Program-made: the position numbers and the translations under genes
Shown: one piece after another, positions 1-6,028 of the stretch
How the letters are laid out: every line of letters starts with the position of its first letter
Numbering within the stretch: position 1 is the stretch's first letter
Assembly: GCA_023423215.1 (NCBI GenBank)
Contig: JAFAFZ010000245.1
Location: 1-6,313 of the forward strand
Source: Actinomycetes bacterium
GTDB lineage: Bacteria > Actinomycetota > Acidimicrobiia > Acidimicrobiales > Microtrichaceae
Reading direction: 5' to 3'
Length of the DNA stretch: 6,313 nucleotides
Notes under the pieces: model-generated
What the model saw: only the letters and a program-made list of their open reading frames with translations
Databases searched by the model: none
What the model was told of the DNA's origin: nothing

Positions 1-1485
1 GGACCGGCCGACGCCAGGTCGCGTCGACGAGGGTCGCGCGTCGGCATCACCGAAGCGGTCCTGCGCCAGCTCCGCAGCGTGTGCGAGGACGTCACCGACG
101 ACCCGGCGGTGATCGGCGAGGCGAGCCGCGACTGGTGGCCCCTGGCCATGACGTGGGCGCTCCACGGCGAGGTCGGCTCACGCGCCGCCGCGGTCGCCCG
201 CCCCACCACCGCGCAAGAGGTCGCCGACCTGTTGGCCACCGCCAACCGCTGGGGCCTGCCGGTCACGGCGGCGGCGGGTCGCTCGGGCGTGCTGGGCGCC
301 TCGGTGCCCATCTTCGGCGGGCTGGTGCTGGACATGTGCGGGCTGACGGGCATCCGCGACGTCGATGACACCTCGCTCGTGGTCGACGTGCTGCCGGGCA
401 CGTTCGGGGACCACTTCGAGGACGAGCTGCGGACCCAGCACCACCTGACCTGCGGACACTGGCCGCAGTCCATGGCGCTGTCGACGGTGGGCGGCTGGAT
501 CGCCTGTCGTGGAGCCGGTCAGCTCTCGACCCGCTACGGCAAGATCGAGGACATGGTCGTCGGCCTGGACGTCGTGCTGGCCGCCGGCCGGGCGATCACG
601 ACCGGCGGGTACCCACGTGCGGCGGTCGGGCCGGACCTGACCCAGGTGTTCGTGGGGTCCGAGGGCACCCTGGGCGTCATCACCGGGGCCCGTCTGCGAG
701 TGCACCCCGAGCCGGCGGCCGAGCGGCGGACGGCGTGGTCGTTCGCGACCTTCGCCGAGGGGCTGGACGTGTGCCGCCGCGTGCTGCGCCGCGGCGCGAC
801 GCCGGCGGTGCTGCGGCTCTACGACGCGGTCGAGTCCGAGCGCGGCTACCACCTCGGCGACGACCGCTGCATCCTGCTGGTGCTCGACGAGGGCGACGCG
901 GCGTTGATCGACGCGGTCGTCGGGATCGTCGACGACGAGGCCGCCGGGACCGGCACGCCGCTCGACCACGGCCTGCTCGACACCTGGCTCGCGAAGCGCA
1001 ACGACGTCGCACAGCTGGAGCAGCTGATCTCGGGCGGCCTGGTCGTGGACACGATGGAGGTGTCCGGTCCGTGGTCGACGCTGCCGGGGCTCTTCGACAC
1101 GGTCATCGCCGCCATCGGCGCGCTGCCCGAGACGCTCGCCGTGTCCGCGCACTGCAGCCACAGCTACGTCGACGGCGCCTGCCTCTACTTCACCTTCGCA
1201 GCGAAGCCGATCGCGTCCGACGGCGGCGACTCGCCGACCAGCTCGGACGTCGACGCGCTGCACCGTCGACTCTGGGACGCCGGCACGAACGCCGTGCTCG
1301 CCGGGGGTGGCTCGCTGTCGCACCACCACGGCGTCGGGTTGAACCGCGGCCGGTTCGTCGCGGACGCGCTCGGCGGTGGCTTCGAGGTGCTCCGTGCGCT
1401 GAAGACCTCGCTCGACCCGAAGGGCATCCTCAACCCGGGCAAGCTCGGCCTGACGAGCGCGTTCGGCAGCGACGGCCTGCTCTGA
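1..1485 (+). CDS. AGPS-like FAD-binding oxidase (PCMH type), 5' end probably outside the window
   Basis: FAD-dependent oxidase related to alkyldihydroxyacetonephosphate synthase (AGPS), which in ether-lipid synthesis swaps an acyl for an alkyl chain on DHAP. Residues are numbered from GTG 79. Seen: a PCMH/FAD_binding_4 domain at about 34-210, with RPTTAQEV at 41-48, a flavin-contact stretch around 126-160 and VGSEGTLGVIT at 192-202. The C-terminal part carries AGPS hallmarks: HCSHSY (358-363), DGACLYF (365-371) and GGSLSHHHGVG (HHH 415-417). From remembered mammalian numbering, catalytic Arg419, Arg515, Tyr578 and His616/617 match R246, R307, Y370 and H416/H417. The only ordinary start inside the window is GTG 79, which lacks a ribosome site. 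The frame is open and coding-like back to base 1, so the gene probably begins upstream. It heads a gene set with a kinase. The family also includes lactate and glycolate oxidases, but the C-terminal motifs favour AGPS. The true substrate is unknown. Confidence 0.9.
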   Translation, partial: GPADARSRRRGSRVGITEAVLRQLRSVCEDVTDDPAVIGEASRDWWPLAMTWALHGEVGSRAAAVARPTTAQEVADLLATANRWGLPVTAAAGRSGVLGASVPIFGGLVLDMCGLTGIRDVDDTSLVVDVLPGTFGDHFEDELRTQHHLTCGHWPQSMALSTVGGWIACRGAGQLSTRYGKIEDMVVGLDVVLAAGRAITTGGYPRAAVGPDLTQVFVGSEGTLGVITGARLRVHPEPAAERRTAWSFATFAEGLDVCRRVLRRGATPAVLRLYDAVESERGYHLGDDRCILLVLDEGDAALIDAVVGIVDDEAAGTGTPLDHGLLDTWLAKRNDVAQLEQLISGGLVVDTMEVSGPWSTLPGLFDTVIAAIGALPETLAVSAHCSHSYVDGACLYFTFAAKPIASDGGDSPTSSDVDALHRRLWDAGTNAVLAGGGSLSHHHGVGLNRGRFVADALGGGFEVLRALKTSLDPKGILNPGKLGLTSAFGSDGLL

Positions 1486-1937
1486 TGGCGACGGGCGGAC
1501 AGTGGAAGGGCTCGCCGGGGGGCGGGCAGGCGCTGCCGGAGCTCGAGCCGCTCCAGGCGTTCTGGCGCGGCGCCGTGACGGCGTTGGTCGTCGTGCTACC
1601 GGTCGGCATCTTCAACCAGGTCCTGGTCGACAGCGGGGACATCGACGGCGGGTCGCCGGTGACGTTCCTGTTCTGGATCCTCATCCTGCTCGGGGGCGCG
1701 TCGGGTGGCTGGGCGGTGATCCGGCTGTCACCGCGGGCGAGCATCTCGTACGCGGCGGCGGCCGCCGCGACGGCCTACGTGATCGTGCAGCTGGTCGGCG
1801 TCGTGAAGCGGCTCATCACCGACGACCCGATCAGCTGGCTCGCGTTCCCACTGCTGGCGCTGCTGATGGCGACCTGCGGGATGCTCGGCGGCATGTTGGC
1901 CAAGCGCTGGATGCGACAGAACGGCACGACGGACTGA
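1485..1937 (+). CDS. Four-helix integral membrane protein of unknown function
   Basis: 150-residue membrane protein that I do not recognise as a named family. Four hydrophobic segments are visible, at about residues 27-48, 59-81, 86-107 and 116-139. The third has an unusual run of six alanines (90-95). The N-terminus is short, Gly-rich and probably flexible; the C-terminus is short and basic (AKRWMRQ). The start ATG overlaps the oxidase stop (TGATG), and no clear ribosome site precedes it, so translation is probably coupled to the oxidase. It resembles the small four-helix hypothetical proteins common in actinobacteria (the TIGR04086 style of annotation), but I cannot confirm membership. Lying between an oxidase and a kinase, it could be a membrane anchor or an accessory factor. 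It is too small to look like a usual glycerol facilitator and has no NPA motifs, so an aquaporin-type channel is unlikely. Confidence 0.85.
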   Translation: MATGGQWKGSPGGGQALPELEPLQAFWRGAVTALVVVLPVGIFNQVLVDSGDIDGGSPVTFLFWILILLGGASGGWAVIRLSPRASISYAAAAAATAYVIVQLVGVVKRLITDDPISWLAFPLLALLMATCGMLGGMLAKRWMRQNGTTD

Positions 1938-1957
1938 CCACCGCCTCGCAGCGGTGG
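1938..1957 (+). other. Intercistronic stem-loop right after the membrane-protein stop
   Basis: Perfect 7-bp inverted repeat, CCACCGC (1938-1944) and GCGGTGG (1951-1957), with a 6-base loop, starting on the base after the TGA. No T-run follows, so a classic intrinsic terminator is unlikely. It could be an mRNA processing or stability element, or a partial terminator, between the membrane-protein gene and the kinase gene that starts 31 bases later. Confidence 0.5.
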
Positions 1958-1988
1958 GGCACGGAGCGAGAGGGACAGTGGGGGGACG

Positions 1989-3431
1989 ATGAGCATCCTG
2001 GTGATCGACGTCGGGACCAGCAGCGTGCGCGCCGCGGTGGTCCACGCCGATGCGACGGTGACCCACGAGGAGCGCCGCACGACCTTGCCGCACACGCCCG
2101 TGCCCGGCCTGGTCGAGTTCGACGCCGTCGCCTACGCGGACGCGGCGTTGGAGTGCGCCCGTGCGGTCCTCGCCGCCCACGGCCCGGTCGAGGCGGTCGG
2201 CATCAGCAACCAGCGGGCCACCACGATCGTGTGGGACCGGGCGACGGGAGAACCGGTGGCCCCGGCACAGGGGTGGCAGGACCTGCGCACCGTGGGCGAC
2301 TGCCTGGTGCTGAACGCCGAGGGCTTCCACTTCGCGCCGAACCTGTCGGCCACGAAGGTGGCGAGCATCCTGGATGCGGTCGACCCGGAGCGGACCCGTG
2401 ACCTGTGCTTCGGCACCCCGGACAGCTGGCTGATCTGGCAGCTGACCGAGGGCGCGCACCACGTCTCGGACCAGTCCAACGCGGCGATCTGGGGCCTGTT
2501 GACCGCTGACGCGGGCCGGCTCGACGACGCGGTGCTGGAGCGCCTGCGCATCCCCCGCTCGATGGTCCCCGAGGTCGTCGACTCGACCGGCGTCATCGGC
2601 GCGGCGACCGCGCTCGAGGGCGCGCCGCCGATCTGCGGCATCGCCGGCGACCAGCAGGCGTCGTTGATCGGCCAGGGCTGCGTGCGTCCGGGTCTGGCGA
2701 AGGTCACCTTCGGGACCGGGGCGATGCTCGACGTCTGCCTCGGGCCCGACAAGCCCTCGTTCGACACCCGCGGCGGTGGCGGCACGTTCCCGCTGGTGTG
2801 CTGGCGGGACGAGGGGCGCACCGTGTGGGGCGTCGAGGCCGTGATGCTGTCGGCCGGCACCAACGTCGAGTGGCTGCGCGACGACATGGGCCTCATCTCC
2901 TCCGCCGCCGAGTCCGAACAGGTCGCCGCGTCGGTCGACACGACCGAGGGCGCCGTCTACGTGCCGGCGCTGCTGGGACTGGGCACGCCACGGTGGGACT
3001 ACGGGGCGCGGGGCACCCTGCTCGGCCTGACCCGCGGCACGACCGCTGCGCACGTCGTCCGGGCGGTGCTCCAGGGCGTCGCGGAGCGTGGCGCGGACCT
3101 GGTCGAGGCGGCCGAGACCGACGCGGGGCTCACCCTCGAGGTGCTGCGGGTCGACGGCGGCATGGCGGCGAACTCCGTGTTCGTGCAGGCCCTTGCGGAT
3201 GCGACCCGCAAGCCGGTCGAGGTCGCCCCCGTCGCCGAGGCCACCGCGCTGGGCGCCGGGTTCCTGGCCGGCCTGGCGGTCGGCACGTGGGGGTCCTGGG
3301 ACGACATCGCCGCGACCTGGGCGCCGGCGCGTGTCGTCGAGCCCGGCGAGGCGACGGATCGGGACCGCTGGGCCGAGGCGGTCGAGCGCGCCAGCCGCTG
3401 GTACGGCGAGCTGTCCGAGCTCGACTTCTGA
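1989..3431 (+). CDS. FGGY-family carbohydrate/polyol kinase, glycerol-kinase-like
   Basis: 480-residue ATP-dependent kinase of the FGGY family, which phosphorylates sugars or polyols in the cytosol; glycerol kinases are about 500 residues. Seen: N-terminal phosphate loop with VIDVGTSSVRA (Asp7), GISNQRATT (71-79), GWQDLRT (95-101), catalytic-base region GIAGDQQA (Asp221), TFGTGAML (240-247), VPALLGLGTPRWD (325-337), ARGTLLGLTRGT (340-351) and the second ATP-site motif RVDGGMAAN (387-395). The middle and C-terminal motifs follow E. coli GlpK closely. By my alignment the glycerol-site residues are only partly kept: Arg83 and Asp245 are present (R76, D221), but Glu84 becomes Ala77 and Tyr135 becomes Asn118. 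Glycerol may therefore not be the substrate, and no glpK symbol is given. ATG 1989 is chosen because the G-rich run GGGGGGAC lies just upstream and the motif begins at once. Probably cotranscribed with the two genes before it. Confidence 0.92.
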   Translation: MSILVIDVGTSSVRAAVVHADATVTHEERRTTLPHTPVPGLVEFDAVAYADAALECARAVLAAHGPVEAVGISNQRATTIVWDRATGEPVAPAQGWQDLRTVGDCLVLNAEGFHFAPNLSATKVASILDAVDPERTRDLCFGTPDSWLIWQLTEGAHHVSDQSNAAIWGLLTADAGRLDDAVLERLRIPRSMVPEVVDSTGVIGAATALEGAPPICGIAGDQQASLIGQGCVRPGLAKVTFGTGAMLDVCLGPDKPSFDTRGGGGTFPLVCWRDEGRTVWGVEAVMLSAGTNVEWLRDDMGLISSAAESEQVAASVDTTEGAVYVPALLGLGTPRWDYGARGTLLGLTRGTTAAHVVRAVLQGVAERGADLVEAAETDAGLTLEVLRVDGGMAANSVFVQALADATRKPVEVAPVAEATALGAGFLAGLAVGTWGSWDDIAATWAPARVVEPGEATDRDRWAEAVERASRWYGELSELDF

Positions 3432-3572
3432 CCCCGTTCCCACCCGTTCTCGCTCGTCGGCGCGCTGCCCTGGGTGAGGCTGCCCAGACCGGGTGGGCCG
3501 ATCGGGCCATTCGTCTGGGGCGCACGGTTCAACGCGCTCCAGAGCTTCCGAGGACCTGCCGTAGACAGGTCC

Positions 3573-3758
3573 ATGATCACGCTGCTGGAACGCCCCGAGA
3601 TCGACCTCGCCACCGCCACGCCGCTCACGAACGACGGTGCGTTCGAGCAGATCATGCGCCGTGCCTCCCACGGTGCGGTCCTGCGTGAGCGTCGCATCCA
3701 GATCGCCTTCGACCGCACGACCGGCCACTACCACCTGGGTGTGGCCGCCTCGGACTGA
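3573..3758 (+). CDS. Small hypothetical protein, 61 residues
   Basis: Not recognised. It begins MITLLERPEI and ends HYHLGVAASD. No membrane segment, cysteine or known motif is visible. The middle (RRASHGAVLRERR, 29-41) is basic and probably helical, while the C-terminal part looks like beta strands (RIQIAFD). Codons show the strong G/C third-position preference of the neighbouring genes, which is the main reason to believe it. ATG 3573 is chosen over upstream in-frame starts because the extension (from 3474) is Pro/Gly/Arg-rich and non-coding in look. There is no strong ribosome site. A possible -10 element (TAGACA, 3562-3567) ends five bases before the ATG, so a leaderless transcript is possible, though the box is imperfect and no -35 is seen. 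It lies 141 bases after the kinase and is followed by a strong hairpin. Confidence 0.6.
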   Translation: MITLLERPEIDLATATPLTNDGAFEQIMRRASHGAVLRERRIQIAFDRTTGHYHLGVAASD

Positions 3759-3807
3759 GGTCCCGGCGGCGTCCGACGAGCTCCGTCGGCGTCGCCACCA
3801 CGATCCA

Positions 3808-3842
3808 GATCGGCGAGGGGGAGCGCGGCCCCCTCGCCGATC
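3808..3842 (+). terminator. Perfect 14-bp inverted repeat, probable terminator
   Basis: Arms GATCGGCGAGGGGG (3808-3821) and its exact complement (3829-3842) flank a 7-base loop AGCGCGG. It starts 50 bases after the stop of the 61-residue gene, in the gap between converging genes. Only a broken T-containing stretch follows (GATCTTCCC), so it is not a textbook U-tract terminator. It could serve the + strand gene, the - strand gene, or both. Confidence 0.65.
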
Positions 3843-3859
3843 GGAGATCTTCCCGCTCT

Positions 3860-3900
3860 CCCCCGGGATGGTTCCCGCTCCCTCTCTTCCGTCCCGGGGG
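3860..3900. repeat. 9-bp inverted repeat in the convergent gap
   Basis: CCCCCGGGA (3860-3868) pairs exactly with TCCCGGGGG (3892-3900) across a 23-base pyrimidine-rich spacer. It is probably a second part of the termination zone between converging genes. It is GC-rich, so chance pairing is possible. Confidence 0.4.
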
Positions 3901-3919
3901 TCCGGGAGTTCTCCGCCCT

Positions 3920-3938
3920 CGATGCACCAGGTGCGTCG
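3920..3938. repeat. 19-bp dyad symmetry near the 3' end of the small membrane protein gene
   Basis: CGATGCACC (3920-3928), a central A, then GGTGCGTCG (3930-3938). The arms pair at 8 of 9 positions, and the odd one is a G-T wobble. It lies 46 bases beyond the stop of the - strand gene at 3984. The one-base centre suits a protein-binding DNA dyad better than an RNA hairpin, but a hairpin with a reopened tip could also act as a - strand terminator. Confidence 0.35.
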
Positions 3939-3983
3939 GGGGCGGTGTCGCGTTCGGGGTGACGCCGGCCGTCCGGCGACCTA

Positions 3984-4277
3984 TCAGGCGTTGGAGGACT
4001 GGCGCTGGCGGGCCTGCTGCCCGCCACCGAACCAGGACGCCATGTCCATGAGGAAGCCGACGAGGACCAGGAGCCAGCCGAAGCCGCTGACCCCGCCGAA
4101 CGGCGCGTAGACGAGCGCGTAGATGACGGTCGTGTACGGCAGGAACACGAAGCCCAGCGCGCCCACGATGAAGGACTCGAACGCGATGCTCAGCCGGTCG
4201 GTGAACAGCTGGAGCAGCACGATCACGAACCGGGGCGAGATCCAGGCCAGCACCGCGATCAGACATCCACAGCCCAT
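3984..4277 (-). CDS. Small multi-pass membrane protein, 97 residues, function unknown
   Basis: Conserved-looking small membrane protein resembling hypothetical proteins common in actinobacteria; no function is known to me. Hydrophobic segments are visible at about residues 5-24, 36-58 and 65-80, with the order SPR (14-16), LFTDR (24-28), a central FLPYTT (45-50) and APFGGVSGFGWL (58-69). A Gly/Gln/Arg-rich polar tail ends the protein. Two cysteines lie at the very N-terminus (MGCGC), but no proper lipobox precedes them. The start ATG at 4277 is firm: AGGAGG (complement of 4283-4288) sits five bases upstream. It is transcribed away from rnpB and towards the 61-residue gene. Three inverted repeats follow its stop. 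Confidence 0.85.
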   Translation of the reverse strand: MGCGCLIAVLAWISPRFVIVLLQLFTDRLSIAFESFIVGALGFVFLPYTTVIYALVYAPFGGVSGFGWLLVLVGFLMDMASWFGGGQQARQRQSSNA

Positions 4278-4346
4278 CGGGGCCTCCTCGGCTCGGGCGA
4301 CACCGGATCGGCCGGCGCGGCGACCTCCGCGTTCCTAGCCGATGGT

Positions 4347-4372
4347 GGACAGGTCGTGTGCGACACTTGTCC
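4347..4372 (+). promoter_or_regulatory. Candidate rnpB promoter with overlapping dyad
   Basis: GGACAGGT (4347-4354) faces ACTTGTCC (4365-4372) across 10 bases, with 7 of 8 positions paired and one G-T. Inside it, TGC followed by GACACT (4362-4367) resembles an extended -10 box and ends six bases before 4374, the first base of the P1 helix of RNase P RNA. No convincing -35 is present at the usual distance. The dyad could be an operator or chance; the -10 call rests mainly on spacing. Confidence 0.35.
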
Positions 4373-4373
4373 G

Positions 4374-4769
<396 letters not shown>

Positions 4770-4929
4770 ATCGCACACCGGCCCGCTCGGCCCGAGATCG
4801 CAGGGGATCGGCCGTCGCCCACACGACGCCGTCGGGGTCACCCACCGTGCCCGCCGGCGCGGCCGACGAATCGGATCCGACGTCAGCTGCCCGGGGGCAC
4901 GCAGCCCGAGCGGTCGCTGACTCGCCCGA

Positions 4930-4945
4930 GCCGGCCCCGGCCGGC
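4930..4945 (-). terminator. GC-rich hairpin downstream of the 64-residue gene, possible terminator
   Basis: GCCGGCC (4930-4936) and GGCCGGC (4939-4945) form a 7-bp inverted repeat with a 2-base centre, so an RNA hairpin would use about six pairs. Read on the - strand, it comes 24 bases after the stop of the gene ending at 4970. There is no U-tract. The rest of the gap 4770-4969, between rnpB and that gene, shows nothing I can call; open frames there lack ribosome sites and look like composition artefacts. Confidence 0.3.
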
Positions 4946-4969
4946 CTCGAACTTCACCCGGCCTGGACG

Positions 4970-5164
4970 TCACCGTGTCGGTCCCCACCGACCCTGGACG
5001 TGCGCCGTCGGGGACAGCACATCGCCGCGCCGACCGCTCTCCGAGTTGTCGATGACGCCGGTGGGACCTCCGGCCGCACGACCGTCCGGCAGGAGGAAGC
5101 TCAGCGCGACGGTGACGGCGCAGGCCAGGACGATGAGGATGATGGTCTCGGTTCGACGGGTCAT
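4970..5164 (-). CDS. Small single-pass membrane or secreted protein, 64 residues
   Basis: Not recognised. A short charged N-terminus (MTRRTE) is followed by one hydrophobic helix at about residues 7-25, then a polar Gly/Arg-rich tail of about 39 residues. The orientation rule (Arg residues before the helix) places the tail outside the membrane, either anchored or released as a secreted peptide. A cysteine in the helix (C15) has only a poor lipobox-like context (VLAC), so a lipoprotein is unlikely. The start at 5164 is supported by GGAGGG (complement of 5169-5174) four bases upstream. It lies 27 bases after the stop of the 89-residue gene on the same strand, so the two are probably one operon. 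The tail sequence is not obviously constrained; the N-terminal half makes the better case for a real gene. Confidence 0.65.
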   Translation of the reverse strand: MTRRTETIILIVLACAVTVALSFLLPDGRAAGGPTGVIDNSESGRRGDVLSPTAHVQGRWGPTR

Positions 5165-5191
5165 GGATCCCTCCGCCGCTCCTCAGCCCGG

Positions 5192-5461
5192 TCAGGCCGC
5201 CGGGTCGTCCGGGTCGTCCGCCTCGTCCGCGTCGTCGGATCGGTCAGCGACGTCGGTCTCGGCCGGGGCGTCCATGATGCGGAGCACGCTCAAGGTCTCC
5301 GGGTTGATCACCAGGCCGCCTCCGGTCTCGTCCGCGAGCGGGATCACGATGTTCCCCGCCTCCGTGAGGCTCAGCAGCACGTCCTCGGCCGTCTTGGACT
5401 CGTGGTGCACGATCTGACCGCGCCCCTGCCCGGTGATGTCCTCGATGCGCATCGTTCCCAT
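5192..5461 (-). CDS. Hypothetical protein with acidic C-terminal tail, 89 residues
   Basis: Not recognised. Residues 1-63 look like a small folded domain: MRIEDITGQG, a polar loop (HHESKTAED), then alternating strand-like segments (VLLSLTEAGNIVIPL, GGGLVINPETLSVLRIM). Residues 64-89 form an Asp/Glu-rich, probably disordered tail ending DDPDDPAA. No membrane segment or cysteine is present, so it is probably cytosolic. ATG 5461 is chosen because GGAGGG (complement of 5467-5472) lies five bases upstream; an in-frame extension to 5545 exists but has no such site and reads as non-coding. A second ATG at 5452 is also possible. It is the first gene of a likely two-gene operon with the 64-residue membrane protein. 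The acidic tail could mask or mimic nucleic acid, but that is only a guess. Confidence 0.75.
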   Translation of the reverse strand: MGTMRIEDITGQGRGQIVHHESKTAEDVLLSLTEAGNIVIPLADETGGGLVINPETLSVLRIMDAPAETDVADRSDDADEADDPDDPAA

Positions 5462-5566
5462 TGGATCCCTCCGGTCATCGCCCGCCGCAGCCGCCAGCTG
5501 CAACCGTGACACTGCGCCCCCCGGGCGATGGCAGCCGGAGTGCACACATCAGATCGCGTGAGCGCT

Positions 5567-5586
5567 CGTTCTCGTTTCAACGAACG
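5567..5586. repeat. Bulged dyad in the gap upstream of the 89-residue gene
   Basis: CGTTCTCGTT (5567-5576), TC, then AACGAACG (5579-5586): the arms match except for two extra bases in the left arm, which also gives a tandem CTCGTT (5565-5576). On the - strand TTGAAA (5580-5575) could be a -35 for the 89-residue gene, but no good -10 lies at 16-19 bases. It may be an operator. Nothing else is seen in 5462-5688. Confidence 0.25.
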
Positions 5587-5688
5587 TTCCTCGGCTCGCC
5601 GTCAGGGGTGGTGATCCTTCTGTCGGGTGGCGTGCCCGAGGCGGCGTTCAGGTGCGTCGCCGACTTCGGAGAGAGGCCCACGCCGCAC

Positions 5689-5877
5689 CTAGATCGTGCG
5701 GTCGAGGATGTTCTGCACCGTCTGGTGCGAGACGTCCGCTGCGTCGGCGATTGTCCGGAGCGGCACGCCCTGGGCCCGAGCTGCCCGGATGGCGCGGTCT
5801 CGGGAGACGGTGGCTTCCTGGATCCTTCGGGCGTGGCCGCGGATGCTGCGCAGCGCGACCTCGGCTTCAGTGGGCAT
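5689..5877 (-). CDS. Small helix-turn-helix protein, 62 residues
   Basis: Small DNA-binding protein by sequence pattern. Residues 4-34 look like one charged helix (ALRSIRGHARRIQEA). Residues 26-60 give a helix-turn-helix: RDRAIRAARAQG, then LRTIADAADVS, then HQTVQNILDR as the recognition helix. The form resembles the helix-turn-helix of resolvase or sigma-factor region 4, and short actinobacterial proteins with a GVPLRTIADAADVSHQTV-like core are familiar, but I cannot name a family. The start ATG at 5877 is set by GGAGGA (complement of 5884-5889) six bases upstream; the in-frame extension to 6036 has Cys/Ser/Arg-rich, non-coding composition and would run across the divergent promoter. The gene is divergent from the 66-residue gene at 6029 and could regulate it or itself. 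It has no ligand or partner domain. Confidence 0.8.
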   Translation of the reverse strand: MPTEAEVALRSIRGHARRIQEATVSRDRAIRAARAQGVPLRTIADAADVSHQTVQNILDRTI

Positions 5878-5901
5878 GGGCGGTCCTCCGGACGTGACGT
5901 G

Positions 5902-5917
5902 TCCAGATGTTAGACAG
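5902..5917 (-). promoter_or_regulatory. Candidate -10 box with flanking short dyad for the helix-turn-helix gene
   Basis: On the - strand TAACAT (complement of 5907-5912) fits the TANNNT -10 pattern. It is flanked by TGTC and GACA arms (complement of 5914-5917 and 5901-5904), making a short dyad around it. The expected start point lies about 24 bases before the ATG, leaving room for the GGAGGA site. No -35 match is clear. An autoregulatory operator is possible but unproven. Confidence 0.3.
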
Positions 5918-5992
5918 CTCGACCCGGAGCACCGCCGGCACCCGCGATCCGGTCGAAGCTGAGAAGACGCCCGGAACGGGTGATCCACCCCA

Positions 5993-6021
5993 TTGGCGCT
6001 GTCCCAGGCGATCCGTACCGT
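5993..6021 (+). promoter_or_regulatory. Leaderless sigma-70-type promoter for the 66-residue gene
   Basis: TTGGCG (-35, 5993-5998), a 17-base spacer, then TACCGT (-10, 6016-6021, fits TANNNT), with seven bases to the A of ATG 6029. This places the expected transcription start on the start codon itself, giving a leaderless mRNA, which is common in actinobacteria. No ribosome-site sequence precedes the ATG, which agrees with this. Confidence 0.65.
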
Positions 6022-6028
6022 CGAACGC

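Noticed and set aside
178..1329. 383-residue - strand frame opposite the oxidase
   Set aside because: Composition artefact of a GC-rich coding strand; the + strand shows clear oxidase motifs.
735..1484. Longer + strand start that would extend the membrane protein upstream to 735
   Set aside because: The upstream part is Arg/Ala-rich out-of-frame oxidase sequence; ATG 1485 overlapping the stop is the natural start.
3460..3515. CTGGG/CCCAG and CCGATCGG dyads after the kinase as a terminator
   Set aside because: Stems are only 4-5 bp without a T-run, which is common by chance at this GC content.
1728..3734. 668-residue open frame on the - strand opposite the kinase
   Set aside because: It is a shadow of the kinase frame: rich in Arg, Gly, Asp and His, with no motif and no ribosome site, while the + strand frame carries a full FGGY motif series.
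5462..5545. N-terminal extension of the 89-residue protein
   Set aside because: The ribosome site GGAGGG lies inside this extension, just before ATG 5461, and the added residues look non-coding.
5582..5589. GAACGTTC considered as a LexA (SOS) box
   Set aside because: The actinobacterial box needs four bases between GAAC and GTTC; here the halves touch.
5461..5913. 150-residue + strand frame
   Set aside because: It begins exactly on the start region of the 89-residue - strand gene and runs antisense to the helix-turn-helix gene; composition is non-coding.
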